A stretch of DNA of 64,000 bases from Streptomyces liliifuscus (GCF_016598615.1 NZ_CP066831.1:372001-436000), one strand, 5' to 3'. Numbered from the stretch's first letter, positions 32,814 through 42,260 are shown. A program made the numbers and translations. The notes: generated from the sequence alone by a model not told the origin.

Positions 32814-34028
32814 ATGGACCCGGCCACGCGCCGCCGCAGGGCGGCGCTGTTCCTCTTCTTCCTCATACCCGGCCTGTCGATTTCCTCATGGGTGACCCGG
32901 ACACCAGACATCCGGGACCAACTCGACGTCTCCACCGCGCAGATGGGCATCGTCCTGTTCGGGCTGTCAGTCGGATCCATGATCGGCATTCTCAGTTCCG
33001 GAACGCTCGTGGCCAGGTTCGGCACCCGGCCCGTCATGGGTGCCGCGACGCTGCTGATCATCCTCAGCATGGCGGTGATCGGCCTCGGGACCATGCTTTC
33101 CTCCGCCCCGGTGACCACCGCCGGACTGTTCCTCTTCGGTGCCGGAATGGGCGGTGGAGAGGTCGCGATCAACATCGATGGCGCCGAAGTCGAACAGATC
33201 ACAGGACGGACGGTACTGCCCACGCTCCACGGCTTCTTCAGCCTGGGAACCGTCGTCGGGGCCGCGCTGGGGATCCTGTGCACCGCTGTCTCCTTCCCGG
33301 TGCAGTGGCACCTGACCGCCATGGCCGCCGTCACGGCAGCCATGTTCGCCTACGCCTTCCGCGCCATTCCCCACGCGGTCGGCAAGACCCGAGACGACAG
33401 CTCGCAGTCCGACCCGAGGACCACACAGGCCCCGTTGCGGGTCTGGAAGGACCCACGGCTGTTGCTGATCGGTGGGGTCATCCTGGCCATGGCACTGGCC
33501 GAGGGTTCCGCCAACGACTGGCTGCCCCTGCTCATGGTCGACGGCCACGGCGTTGACCCCGCCCTGGGTTCAGCCGTGTACACCGGCTTCGCCACCGCTA
33601 TGACCATCGGCCGTTTCGCCGGCGGATTCCTCATCGACCGCCTCGGCCGCTCCCCCGTCGTCCGAGCCAGCGCCATCTGCGCGACCTGCGGAATCGCCGT
33701 TGTCGTCTTCGCCGACTCGGCCGTCCTCGCAGGCGCCGCCGTTCTCCTCTGGGGCCTGGGAGCCTCACTCGGCTTCCCGGTCACGCTCTCGGCGGCCGCG
33801 GACTCCGGGCCCAACTCAGCCGCGCGGGTCAGCCTCGTGGCGATGATCGGCTACGTCGCGTTCCTCGTCGGGCCGCCCTGTCTCGGTTTCCTCGGCGATC
33901 ACTACGGCCTTCGCGCTGCCATGATCGTCGTCCTCGCCTTCACCGCCGTGGCGATCATCCTGGCCCCTGCTGTCGGCAGGCGCTCCGTCGCGTCCACTCC
34001 CGCCACCGAGCCGACAGCCCAGCGGTGA
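32814..34028 (+). CDS. MFS transporter (12 TM)
   Basis: A 404-residue major facilitator with 12 predicted helices. The loop 2-3 signature is degenerate (GTLVARFGTRPVMG), and the second half repeats it as GGFLIDRLGRSPVVRA, consistent with two six-helix halves. The N-terminus resembles the YbjJ/fucose-permease-like branch (FFLIPGLSISSWVTRTPDIR). The substrate is unknown; the upstream LLM oxidoreductase suggests a shared compound. A TTG at 32811 is an alternative start. It converges with the cyd operon. Confidence 0.85.
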   Translation: MDPATRRRRAALFLFFLIPGLSISSWVTRTPDIRDQLDVSTAQMGIVLFGLSVGSMIGILSSGTLVARFGTRPVMGAATLLIILSMAVIGLGTMLSSAPVTTAGLFLFGAGMGGGEVAINIDGAEVEQITGRTVLPTLHGFFSLGTVVGAALGILCTAVSFPVQWHLTAMAAVTAAMFAYAFRAIPHAVGKTRDDSSQSDPRTTQAPLRVWKDPRLLLIGGVILAMALAEGSANDWLPLLMVDGHGVDPALGSAVYTGFATAMTIGRFAGGFLIDRLGRSPVVRASAICATCGIAVVVFADSAVLAGAAVLLWGLGASLGFPVTLSAAADSGPNSAARVSLVAMIGYVAFLVGPPCLGFLGDHYGLRAAMIVVLAFTAVAIILAPAVGRRSVASTPATEPTAQR

Positions 34029-34179
34029 GAGGTGGCTGCATCTCGAAGGACGCAGCAGCGCGTAGCCGCGTCCGCCGTTCGGATCGACCGCAGGTCATGC
34101 GCGCGGCGGTGGAGCCGGCCGAGGAACGCCCGTAGATGTTGTCCTGGGCGGCTTCGCGGAGGGATCGTGTTGTGGTCAT
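33955..34179 (-). CDS. Possible small ORF after cydC (74 aa)
   Basis: An ATG at 34179 overlaps the cydC stop by ATGA, and a frame of 74 codons follows (MTTTRSLREAAQDNIYGRSS...), running 74 bases into the 3' end of the convergent MFS gene. The first 27 codons have reasonable codon bias and the rest does not. It may be the truncated head of a lost operon gene. No family is recognised. Confidence 0.3.
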   Translation of the reverse strand: MTTTRSLREAAQDNIYGRSSAGSTAARMTCGRSERRTRLRAAASFEMQPPLTAGLSARWREWTRRSACRQQGPG

Positions 34180-35765
34180 GGTGCCTCTTGAGGGGTGTGG
34201 TCGAGCGGCAGCCGGGTCACCTGCCCGGCCGACTCGAGGCAGATCGGTACGTCGTGCAGGGCGAGGACAACGGTGGTGTCGGGCAGGTCGGTGAGGATGC
34301 GCAGTACGTGTGTGGCGGTTCGGTCGTCCAGGCCCGTGGTCGGTTCGTCGACGATCAGGACGTGCGGGTGGCGGGCCAGGGCCCGGCCCAGGTAGACCCG
34401 GCGGAGTTCCCCGCCCGAGAGTTGCCTCCCGCCTGGACCGACTGGGGTCCTGGCCGTCAGTCCGCTGTCGCTCAGACGCAGTTCGGCGAGGCGTTCGTCG
34501 ATCTCGTCGTCGGTCAGGGCGGCGTCGGCGAGACGCCAGTTGGATCCGAGTGTGCCGGTGAAGAGGTGGTCGTCGGCGGCCACGGCCACGACGGCGGGCC
34601 GGCCCTCGCGGCCTTCGGTCGCTTGCCGCAGCGACGAGGCGAGGGCTCGGAGCAGGGTGCTCTTGCCGCTGCCGGAGCGGCCGGTGACGACGAGCATCGC
34701 GCCTCGGGCGACGGTGGCACCGAGGACGCGCCCCGGCCGGAGGGCCGTCGGCGGAAGGAGGTAGCCGGCGAAGCCGATGCCCTGCTCGGTGGACCATGAC
34801 CGCATCGCCGGAACGGTGGGGTCGCCCGCCATGACCGGGACGCTTGTCGTGAGCCTGCGGTGTGCGGCCTTCGCGGCGGCTCGGGCATCGACGGCATGCG
34901 CCAACTGTTCGGCCTGAGCCAGCACGCCGAGTGACAACAGGACGATGCACACGAACGTGGGAGCATCCGGGGCGCTGCCGGCAGCAGCCGTGGCGGTCAG
35001 CGTGGCCGTGCCGGTCAGGCCGGTGGCCAGCGTGGTCCCATGCCTGCGCCGACCGACCACTTCCCGTGCGGTGTCGAGTCGGGTGAACCTCGCCCTCGTA
35101 CGCACCGCGAGCTGCTGGGCGGCGCCGAGCGATGCCAGTTCCGTCCAGGCGTCGACGGCGGTGACTAGTTCGGCGCGCAGCGCCTTGCGGGTGTGCTGCT
35201 CGGCTTCGTGGGCGGCACCGGGCGCACGGTGGGCGATCACCGCCATGATGACGACGCCGGCCGCGAGTACGGCTGCCGGCACGACCGACGTGGACACCGC
35301 GACGGCGAGGACGGCACCGACGGTCAGCACGGCGGTGACGGCGACGGGGGTTGTGCACTCGATCAGCGCCATTCCTGCGCTGTCGGCGTCGGCCATGCTG
35401 CGGTCGAGCAGTTCACCCGACCAGAGGCGGTCCTCCTGTGCCCGTTCGGTGGCCGCGGCGCGGCCGAAGAGACCGGCTCGGGCGGTGGCGATCCGGCGCA
35501 GGGCGGCCGCGTGCAGCACCAGACGCTTGCTGTAGTTGCCGGTGACGCGGGCCATGGCGAAGGCACGCACACCGCCGCTGGGGGCGATGTAGGAGAAGGA
35601 GCTGAAGGTGGCGGCCCCGGCGACGGCGCAGGCACTGATGAACCATCCCGACAGACCGAGCAGTCCGGCGGAGGACAGTTCGGCGGCGACCGCGAGCACC
35701 AGTCCGCCGGCTGCGAGGGAACGCGCCCGCCGGCCACGGGCGTTCGGGCTGCGGCTGCCGCTCAT
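34176..35765 (-). CDS. cydC: Thiol-reductant ABC exporter subunit CydC
   Basis: A 529-residue half-transporter: a six-helix membrane domain (about 15-290, with LAAGGLVLAVAAELSSAGLL at its start) followed by an ATPase with Walker A TGRSGSGKSTLL, signature LSGGELRRVYLGRALA and Walker B VLIVDEPTTGLD. With CydD it forms the exporter needed for assembly of cytochrome bd. The family is linked to export of glutathione/cysteine and heme binding; in actinomycetes the physiological thiol is uncertain. The ATG at 35765 overlaps the cydD stop (ATGA). Upstream extension of the frame only shadows cydD. Confidence 0.9.
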   Translation of the reverse strand: MSGSRSPNARGRRARSLAAGGLVLAVAAELSSAGLLGLSGWFISACAVAGAATFSSFSYIAPSGGVRAFAMARVTGNYSKRLVLHAAALRRIATARAGLFGRAAATERAQEDRLWSGELLDRSMADADSAGMALIECTTPVAVTAVLTVGAVLAVAVSTSVVPAAVLAAGVVIMAVIAHRAPGAAHEAEQHTRKALRAELVTAVDAWTELASLGAAQQLAVRTRARFTRLDTAREVVGRRRHGTTLATGLTGTATLTATAAAGSAPDAPTFVCIVLLSLGVLAQAEQLAHAVDARAAAKAAHRRLTTSVPVMAGDPTVPAMRSWSTEQGIGFAGYLLPPTALRPGRVLGATVARGAMLVVTGRSGSGKSTLLRALASSLRQATEGREGRPAVVAVAADDHLFTGTLGSNWRLADAALTDDEIDERLAELRLSDSGLTARTPVGPGGRQLSGGELRRVYLGRALARHPHVLIVDEPTTGLDDRTATHVLRILTDLPDTTVVLALHDVPICLESAGQVTRLPLDHTPQEAP

Positions 35766-37498
35766 CGCGCGTTCACCGGCCTCGCGTCGTGCAGGACGCC
35801 GTCGTCGATCGCGAGCACGGTGTCGGCCGCGGCGGCCAGCGTGAAGGAGTGGGTGGCGATGACGACCGTGCAGCCGTCGGTGGCCCGCCGCAGCGCTTCG
35901 ACGACCTCGCGTTCGCTGTCCGCGTCGAGGTGGGCGGTCGGCTCGTCGAGCAGCCAGAGCCGGGCTCCGCGCAGAAAGGCGCGGGCGATGGCGATCCGGC
36001 GGGCTTCCCCCGTCGACACGCCCCAACCGCCCTCGCCGAGCCGGGTGTTCAGCCCCTCGGGGAGGTCCTCGATCACGGCGCTCAGCCCGGCGGCGTCGAC
36101 GGCCTGCCGGATCTGCTGCTCGGCGGCTCCCGGACGGCCGAGGCGGATGTTGTCGCGGACGGTCGCGTCGAGCAGCACGGTCTGCTGTCCGACCCAGGCG
36201 CATCCGCCGAGTGCCGGCGCCTGCCGTTCGGACGAGGTCTGCCACCGGACCGAGCCGGCCGACGGTCGGCGCAGGCCGGCGATCAGCGACAGCAGTGTGC
36301 TCTTTCCGGATCCGGAGGCACCGGTGATCACGGTCCAGGTGCCGGGCGGGAACTCGGCGTCGGCATGGATGGTGTCGTGGTCGGCGCCGCCGTAGCGGAA
36401 CCGGACCGCTGTCAGCGACACACCGACCGGCTCGGTCAGCTGCGGAGCGGCCGCTCGGGCGACTTCGGCGGGGGTGTCCTTGACGATGTCACGGATGGTG
36501 GCGGCCGCGATCACGGCGCGCTCCCGCCGGTGGAAGGCGGAGGCCCTGGCGCGCATCGGGGCGAAGTACATCGGACACACCAGCAGAACCAGCAGACCGG
36601 TGAACAGGTCGAGCCTCGGGGCGTGCGGCACCTGCACATAGCCGAGCAGCGACAGACCGATGTACGTGGCGTTCACCGCGATGGAGAAGGTGATGACGAC
36701 GTCCATGACCATCCCGGACAGGAAGGCCCGGCGCAGCACGCTCATCGTCGCCTTGTTCAGCTGCTCGGCGGCCGTGGCCAGCGTTCGGCTGCGTCGGCCG
36801 ACCGCACCGAGCTCGCGCAGCGTCCGCATGCCACGGAAGCTGTCGAGGACGACGGCATTCAGGTGCCGGGTCGCGGCCGACTGCCGGTCCGCGCCGTGCT
36901 GGGCGAACAGTCCCGCCAGGCGCATGTTCAGGGGCAGCAGCGCGGTGGTCAGGACGAGCACGATCGCAGCCGGCCAGTGCACCGCGGCCGTGACCGCCAG
37001 TACGGCGGTCATCGACAGCGGTGCCGACCGATTCAGGGGCACGGTCTGCGCGTGGAAGTCGGCGACGTCGTCGGCCAGGTCGACCATCGCCCACGCGGCC
37101 TCGGCAGGGCCGGTCTCGCTGATGCGCCCGGCAGTCGGCAGCAGAGCACCCGTCAACTGCTGGCGCAGGCCGGTCGCGACGGCACGCGCGCCTCGCTCGG
37201 CGAGCGTGCCCGCCGTCCAGCCGACGCCCACCACCAGCACGCCCGTGACGGCGATTGCCACCAGGCCCCACCTCTCGTGCGCCCTGGCCCGGTCCATCAC
37301 GGCTTGGGCCGTCCACGCCAAGGCGCCCCAGCGGGTGATCGTGAACAGTGTCTCCAGTGTCCGGAGGACGCCCGACAGGCGGAGCCAGTGCCGCCCGGGC
37401 GCGGCGCATGCGGTGAGCCATGCGTCGTTGTCCTGCCCCTTTCCGACGGCGCCCGCATCACTCGCCCCGTACGTCTCGTACATCTCATTCGTCGTCAT
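35762..37498 (-). CDS. cydD: Thiol-reductant ABC exporter subunit CydD
   Basis: A 578-residue ABC half-transporter. The membrane domain spans about 40-320 (VDLADDVADFHAQTVPLNRS, YVQVPHAPRLDLFTGLLVLL). The nucleotide-binding domain has Walker A TGASGSGKSTLL and Walker B LWLLDEPTAHLD, with the signature replaced by STGEARRIAIARAFL. It heterodimerises with CydC. The start MTTNEMYETYG (37498) lies 14 bases inside the preceding small membrane gene; a longer frame to 37534 is less likely. The atypical signature (STGE in place of SGGQ) suggests asymmetry of the two ATP sites. Confidence 0.9.
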   Translation of the reverse strand: MTTNEMYETYGASDAGAVGKGQDNDAWLTACAAPGRHWLRLSGVLRTLETLFTITRWGALAWTAQAVMDRARAHERWGLVAIAVTGVLVVGVGWTAGTLAERGARAVATGLRQQLTGALLPTAGRISETGPAEAAWAMVDLADDVADFHAQTVPLNRSAPLSMTAVLAVTAAVHWPAAIVLVLTTALLPLNMRLAGLFAQHGADRQSAATRHLNAVVLDSFRGMRTLRELGAVGRRSRTLATAAEQLNKATMSVLRRAFLSGMVMDVVITFSIAVNATYIGLSLLGYVQVPHAPRLDLFTGLLVLLVCPMYFAPMRARASAFHRRERAVIAAATIRDIVKDTPAEVARAAAPQLTEPVGVSLTAVRFRYGGADHDTIHADAEFPPGTWTVITGASGSGKSTLLSLIAGLRRPSAGSVRWQTSSERQAPALGGCAWVGQQTVLLDATVRDNIRLGRPGAAEQQIRQAVDAAGLSAVIEDLPEGLNTRLGEGGWGVSTGEARRIAIARAFLRGARLWLLDEPTAHLDADSEREVVEALRRATDGCTVVIATHSFTLAAAADTVLAIDDGVLHDARPVNAR

Positions 37499-37715
37499 GA
37501 GGGCGGCGCTCGTCGACGATCCACGCGATACCACCGGTCAGAGCGATGGCGATCATTCCCAGAGTGGTCAGCAGTTGCGAGTGGATCTGCCGGTAGCCAC
37601 CGAACATCCCCTGGCAGACGAAGTAGGCGAGCAGGCCCAGCACGGTCCAGGCGACCGCGGAGAGTAGACGCAGCACGACACGGACCGGTGCAGGGAGTGA
37701 GCTTCGGGCGGTCAT
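37485..37715 (-). CDS. Small two-helix membrane protein in the cyd operon
   Basis: A 76-residue protein with two hydrophobic segments, VVLRLLSAVAWTVLGLLAYF (about 12-31) and LLTTLGMIAIALTGGIAWIV (about 48-67), and an acidic end (DERRPHDDE). Its ATG overlaps the cydB stop by ATGA, and its end overlaps cydD by 14 bases, so it is translated as part of the operon. Its position recalls CydX/CydS, the small stabilising subunits of cytochrome bd, but those have one helix and no sequence similarity is evident. Role inferred from position only. Confidence 0.7.
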   Translation of the reverse strand: MTARSSLPAPVRVVLRLLSAVAWTVLGLLAYFVCQGMFGGYRQIHSQLLTTLGMIAIALTGGIAWIVDERRPHDDE

Positions 37716-38713
37716 GAGTGCACTCCCGCGGCATCGAGCTTTCCGGCGAAGGCGCGGTGGGCGAACACGTTGTAGGCCAGCACCAGGGGCATGTTCAGGC
37801 CGATGCCCACGAGGATGAAGACCATCGTGGGGTGCGGGCCGACCGCACCGTCGACGGTGAGACCCGGCGGTACGAGCACCGGGTAGCGGGCCACGCCCAG
37901 GGCGAGGAACACGGACACCGTCGCGATCACGAGTCCGCCGAGCGGCAGAGTGTCCGCCGCCCCGGACTGCCGCTTCCACGGGAACGTGACGAGCGAGGTG
38001 GCCGCTCCCCCGGCGGCGAACAGCAACAGGACAGCGAACGCGAAGGCACGCCCCGGGCTGTCGAGGTTCAGCGGTGCAGCGGTGGTGTCGACGGTTACGA
38101 GGACAATCACCAGCAGGACTCCGGCGACCGCCGTGGCGATCGCACCCCGTCGTGCCGCCGACTCCCGCAGCAGCCCGGAGGACTTGTGCTTGGTGTAGGC
38201 GTAACCGAGAGCGGTGTACGCGGCCGTGACCGCGAGCCCCGACAGCACGCAGAACCAGCTGAAGGCCCCGAAGGCCGACCCTGTGTAGACGTCGCCCCGC
38301 AGATGTACCGCCGAGGTCAGCGTCCCCAGGGTGAAGCCCTGCGCGAACGACGCCAGCAGCGATGCCACGCCGAAGGCGGCGGTCCAGCGGGGAGCCGGCG
38401 GCGCCTGGGAGGCCATCTCGACACTCACGCCGCGCACGATGAGGGAGAACAGCAGCACGGTCATCGGCAGGTAGGCGTGCGGCAGGAGGGTGCCGAAGGC
38501 AAGGGGGAAGCCCGCCCAGAGCGCGACGCCGAGCAGGATGAGCCAGGTCTCGTTGCCGTCCCAGCCCACCGCGACGGACTCCAGCATGTGCCGCCGATGT
38601 GCGGGGTCGCGTTCGAAGAGGGTGGCCACGCCGACTCCGAGGTCGTAGCCGTCCAGCACGACGTACATCAGGAGACAGACGAGTACGGTCGCCGACCAGA
38701 GGGTCGTGGTCAT
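37712..38713 (-). CDS. cydB: Cytochrome bd oxidase subunit II
   Basis: A 333-residue membrane protein with about 8-9 helices. The N-terminus MTTTLWSATVLVCLLMYVVL and DGYDLGVGVATLF, then GWDGNETWLILLGVALWAGF, are hallmark CydB sequences. It pairs with CydA to hold the heme-bearing subunit and supply the proton/oxygen channels. Start and stop overlap both neighbours by ATGA. The frame is open for 120 codons upstream, but that part is a shadow of cydA. Confidence 0.95.
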   Translation of the reverse strand: MTTTLWSATVLVCLLMYVVLDGYDLGVGVATLFERDPAHRRHMLESVAVGWDGNETWLILLGVALWAGFPLAFGTLLPHAYLPMTVLLFSLIVRGVSVEMASQAPPAPRWTAAFGVASLLASFAQGFTLGTLTSAVHLRGDVYTGSAFGAFSWFCVLSGLAVTAAYTALGYAYTKHKSSGLLRESAARRGAIATAVAGVLLVIVLVTVDTTAAPLNLDSPGRAFAFAVLLLFAAGGAATSLVTFPWKRQSGAADTLPLGGLVIATVSVFLALGVARYPVLVPPGLTVDGAVGPHPTMVFILVGIGLNMPLVLAYNVFAHRAFAGKLDAAGVHS

Positions 38714-40128
38714 CGCGCCGCCACCTTCCGCGAGCCGAGCGGCACGGGAAGCTCCCGCGGTACGCCGTCCTTCGCGGCGCCGGTGTCCGGCAGGTTCCCC
38801 GGTGGAGGTTGCCGCCCAGGGTCGTCGCGTTCCGGGCCGATGCGCATCGTGCGGACGATGTAGACGACGTAGGCCACCAGCATGATCAGGTAGAGCACGG
38901 AGAAGCCGATCACCGAGAACAGGACTTCCCCGGGTGCCAGCCGGGACACCGCGGCCGACGTGCGGAGCTGCCCGAACACGATCCACGGTTGGCGTCCCGC
39001 TTCGGCGGTGACCCAGCCCCCGAGGATGGCCAGGATCCCCACGGGTGTCGTCCAGAGGACGAACCGGTGGAAGCGGCGCGCGGTCCACAGACGGTTGCGC
39101 ATGCGCAGGACCGTCGCGGCGAACGCCGTGCCGAACATCAGCACGGCCGCCAGGAACATGACGCGAAAGCCCCAGAAGGTCGCGGCCATGTCCGGCCGCT
39201 CGGCGGCCGGAGTGAGCTTCAGCCCCGGCATGGCCGTCTTGCAGGTCAGGTCCTTGGCGATGTAGCTGCCGAGGCAGGGAATGTCGAGCTCGGCGATGTT
39301 CCGCGCGGCTTGCTGGTCCGAAACGGAGAACAGGACGAAGCCGGTGTCACCGTTGTCCCAGTTGCCTTCGATCGCCTCCAACTTGGAAAGCTGGCGGGGC
39401 AGTTCATGCCCGGCCACACTGTCGCCGAGGTAGAGCTGAACGGGCATCAGCAGCGCGGCGATCCCGAGCGCGATCGACATCGAGCGGCGGGCGAAGCCCT
39501 TCGCACGCCCCTTGACCAGGTACCAGGCCGAGATCCCGGCGACGAAGAAGCTCGCCGAGATCAGCACGGCGGCCAGCATGTGCGGCCAGCGCCAGATGAA
39601 CGACGGGTTGAAGATGACGCGCATCCAGTCCGTGGGCTCGAACTGGCCGTGGACGACCTTGAATCCGGCGGGAGTCTGCATCCACGAGTTCGCCGCGATG
39701 ATCCACGTGGACGACAGCACGGTACCCACCGACACCATCACGGTGGACACGAACATCGTGCCCCTGCGAACGCGGCCGTCCCCGTAGAGCAGGACACCGA
39801 TGAAACCGGCCTCGACGAAGAAAGCCGTCACGACCTCCATGCCGATGATCGGCCCGATGATCGGGCCCGTCTTCGCGCCGTACACACCCCAGTTGAGACC
39901 CATCTGGAAGGTGATGACGGCGCCGGCGACGACGCCGATCGCGAAGCCCACGGCGAAGATGCGCCGCCAGAACCGGAACATCTGCAGGTAGACCGCCCTG
40001 CCGGTACGCCAGTACAGGCCGTAGACGACCGACAGGAAGATCGACAGACCGACGGTGATCGCCGGAAAGGTCATGTGGAACATCACGGTGATGGCGAACT
40101 GCCATCGCGACAAGTCGAGAAGACTCAT
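38710..40128 (-). CDS. cydA: Cytochrome bd ubiquinol/menaquinol oxidase subunit I
   Basis: A 472-residue integral membrane protein with the heme ligands conserved: His18 (MFHMTFPA, heme b595/d side), His183 (RWPHML, heme b558), and a later methionine in the MAATFWGFRVM region. Conserved acidic residues occur in GMEVVTAFFVEAGF. The quinol-binding Q loop is short. The enzyme oxidises quinol and reduces oxygen with high affinity, supporting growth at low oxygen. The ATG at 40128 is preceded by AGGGAGC; a GTG lies three bases earlier. It follows the MFS exporter gene by only about 42 bases on the same strand. Confidence 0.95.
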   Translation of the reverse strand: MSLLDLSRWQFAITVMFHMTFPAITVGLSIFLSVVYGLYWRTGRAVYLQMFRFWRRIFAVGFAIGVVAGAVITFQMGLNWGVYGAKTGPIIGPIIGMEVVTAFFVEAGFIGVLLYGDGRVRRGTMFVSTVMVSVGTVLSSTWIIAANSWMQTPAGFKVVHGQFEPTDWMRVIFNPSFIWRWPHMLAAVLISASFFVAGISAWYLVKGRAKGFARRSMSIALGIAALLMPVQLYLGDSVAGHELPRQLSKLEAIEGNWDNGDTGFVLFSVSDQQAARNIAELDIPCLGSYIAKDLTCKTAMPGLKLTPAAERPDMAATFWGFRVMFLAAVLMFGTAFAATVLRMRNRLWTARRFHRFVLWTTPVGILAILGGWVTAEAGRQPWIVFGQLRTSAAVSRLAPGEVLFSVIGFSVLYLIMLVAYVVYIVRTMRIGPERDDPGRQPPPGNLPDTGAAKDGVPRELPVPLGSRKVAAR

Positions 40129-40170
40129 CACTGCTCCCTTTCATAAGGGCGGATCTTCGTGAGGGCGGGT

Positions 40171-41649
40171 TCAGGCGTCGACGACGGGAGTGGCGGCCGG
40201 CGTGGCCTTGTCGAAGCGCGGCAGGGCGGCGGCGCCGACCGCGAGCAGGGCGACGATGCCCATCTGCACGTACTCGACTCCGGCGAAGGCGTGGGCGACG
40301 TTGTGCGGGGCCAGCGCCAGATAGAGGGTGCCGAGGGTGGCCACGCCGAGCGCCAGTCCGCTCTGCTGCAGGGTGATCAGCACGCCGCTGCCGATACCGG
40401 CCATGTGCGTGGGAACGTCGGCGAGCACGCTGCGGAACAGGCCGGCGAACAGCATCGACTGTCCGGCACCGACCAGGGCCAGCGGCACGGCCATCGCCCA
40501 CAGGCTGACGTGCGGCCAGTTCCCGAGCAGGACCGCCACCAGCGAGACGATTCCGGCGAGTTGGACGACGGCGCCGGAGGACAGTGCCGCCCGCCCGTAC
40601 CGTGTGATCAGGCGGGGCGCGACCAGTGAACCGGCGAAGAAGAGCAGGGCCATCGGCAGGATCGCCAGCCCGCTGTGCAGGGCGTCGACGTGCAGACCGT
40701 TCTGGACGGTGAGAGCGAAGACGAACATGAACGCGCCGAAACCGATGCTGAAGACGAAGACCATGGCCAGGCCGCGGGACATCGACGGCAGGCGCAGCAG
40801 GGACGGCGGCAGCAGCGGGACCTCACCGCGCCGCTCGGTGCGCTTCTCCACAACGTAGGTGGCGACGCCGAGGACGACTGCGACGGCGAGCATCAGCCAG
40901 GTCCACCAGGGCCAGCCCAGGGAGTGCCCCTCGGTCAGCGGCACCAGCAGGGCGGTCAGAGTGGCGGCGAACAGCACGGTGCCGGGCAGGTCGATACCGA
41001 CAGGGTGGTGCGAGCGGGTATCGGGCACGATACGGGCCGCCACGATCAGGACGACCACGCCGATGGGTACGTTGACCAGGAAGATCGGACGCCAGGAGGT
41101 GCCGGCGATGTCGGCACTGACCAGCAGGCCGCCCACCAACTGTCCGACCACGGCGGCGATGCCGGAGGTCGCCCCGTAAAGGGCCACGGCACGAGCCTTG
41201 CGCTCTCCTTCGAGGGCGTGATGGAAGGTCGCCAGCACCTGCGGGATGAGCAGGGCGGCGGTGGCGCCCTGGACGATGCGGGCCGCGATCAGCGCACCCA
41301 CGCTCGGGGAGACACCGCAGGCCAGCGAGGCCAGTACGAAGCCCACGAGCGCGCCCAGGAAGATACGCCGACGGCCGTAGCGGTCGCCCAGCCGGCCGCC
41401 GAGGACCAGCAGGGTCGCGTACGCGACGCCGTACCCGGCGATCACCAGCTCCAGCGACGAGGCGGAGGCGTGCAGCGAGGAGTTGATGCTGGGCAGGGCC
41501 ACGTTGGTGATGAAGAAGTCCATGATCGGCAGGAACGCGCCGGCCAGCAGGATGAACACCCCGGCCGGGTGCAGGCCGCCGGCGTGGGCCGTGGCATGCG
41601 GGGAACGTGCCGCAGCCCCGGTATGCCGCGAGGAAGTGCTTGTCGTCAT
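40171..41649 (-). CDS. MFS drug exporter, DHA2/EmrB-QacA type (14 TM)
   Basis: A 492-residue transporter with 14 predicted helices. Motif A is LGGRLGDRYGRRRIFLGAL, and motif C-like AARIVQGATAALLIPQVLAT is typical of DHA2 proton-driven exporters. It should extrude toxic hydrophobic compounds. The divergent MarR gene and a palindrome between them indicate local repression. The gene is 42 bases from cydA on the same strand, so read-through from the MarR-controlled promoter into the cyd operon is possible. Confidence 0.9.
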   Translation of the reverse strand: MTTSTSSRHTGAAARSPHATAHAGGLHPAGVFILLAGAFLPIMDFFITNVALPSINSSLHASASSLELVIAGYGVAYATLLVLGGRLGDRYGRRRIFLGALVGFVLASLACGVSPSVGALIAARIVQGATAALLIPQVLATFHHALEGERKARAVALYGATSGIAAVVGQLVGGLLVSADIAGTSWRPIFLVNVPIGVVVLIVAARIVPDTRSHHPVGIDLPGTVLFAATLTALLVPLTEGHSLGWPWWTWLMLAVAVVLGVATYVVEKRTERRGEVPLLPPSLLRLPSMSRGLAMVFVFSIGFGAFMFVFALTVQNGLHVDALHSGLAILPMALLFFAGSLVAPRLITRYGRAALSSGAVVQLAGIVSLVAVLLGNWPHVSLWAMAVPLALVGAGQSMLFAGLFRSVLADVPTHMAGIGSGVLITLQQSGLALGVATLGTLYLALAPHNVAHAFAGVEYVQMGIVALLAVGAAALPRFDKATPAATPVVDA

Positions 41650-41669
41650 GACAGCCCCCAGAAGACTGT

Positions 41670-41687
41670 AGTTATGAGACTATAACT
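41670..41687. promoter_or_regulatory. MarR-type operator between exporter and marR genes
   Basis: AGTTAT-GAGACT-ATAACT has perfect 6-bp arms. It lies about 20 bases before the exporter start and about 64 bases before the MarR start. Further TAAC-containing half sites (GATAAC 41695-41700, ATAACT 41713-41718) follow. The position suits repression of both divergent genes. Confidence 0.65.
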
Positions 41688-41750
41688 ATGAGCTGATAAC
41701 GAGTATGCACCCATAACTACTACCGGACAACCCCGTACCCTGGAGCCGTG

Positions 41751-42260
41751 ATGGAGGACCAAGCGCACCCGACGAACTCGACGGCCGCACCGGACCACGA
41801 GCGGCGGTGGGCCGAACTGGCCGATCTCGTGCTGATCATCAGCCGGGAGGTCCAGTTTCGCGGATACGCCGACGAGAGAGCCATCCCCCTCTCACCGTCC
41901 GAGGGCATGGTGATGCGCTACCTGCAGCGCGAGCCCGACGCCCCGCCCAGCCGCATCGCCGACGCGACCGGGCTGCAACGCACCAACCTCTCCACCGTCC
42001 TGGGCGGACTCGAGCGCAAGGGCCTTGTCGAGCGACGCACCGACCCGGGCGACGGCCGCGGCGTCACCGTCCACGCCACCGAACTCGGACGCACCAACTA
42101 CGCCCTCGTCCGCCGGGAATGGGCCACGGCCGTCTCCGACGCCGCCAACCACGACACCGAACACCTCGACGCCGCTCTCGCCCTGCTCACCGCCGTGGAG
42201 AGCGGACTGACCACGTCTCGGCCACGAAACCGCGCCACCCGTCCGGCAGCAGGAACCTGA
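41751..42260 (+). CDS. MarR-family transcriptional regulator
   Basis: A 169-residue winged-helix protein. The DNA-recognition part (about 55-110) reads SRIADATGLQRTNLSTVLGG and LERKGLVERRTDPGDGRG, the beta-wing typical of MarR. Flanking helices serve dimerisation. It is divergent from the DHA2 exporter gene and probably represses it until an inhibitor binds. CTGGAG lies 5 bases before the ATG at 41751; a GTG immediately upstream is an alternative. Confidence 0.9.
   Translation: MEDQAHPTNSTAAPDHERRWAELADLVLIISREVQFRGYADERAIPLSPSEGMVMRYLQREPDAPPSRIADATGLQRTNLSTVLGGLERKGLVERRTDPGDGRGVTVHATELGRTNYALVRREWATAVSDAANHDTEHLDAALALLTAVESGLTTSRPRNRATRPAAGT

Noticed and set aside
35789..37717. A 642-codon plus-strand open frame opposite cydD
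   Set aside because: It is a composition-driven shadow: the opposite strand has full CydD motifs, and this frame has no recognisable protein features.
38599..40146. A 515-codon plus-strand open frame opposite cydA
   Set aside because: It is rich in His/Asp/Gln/Arg with no hydrophobic or catalytic pattern and lies antisense to an unmistakable CydA.
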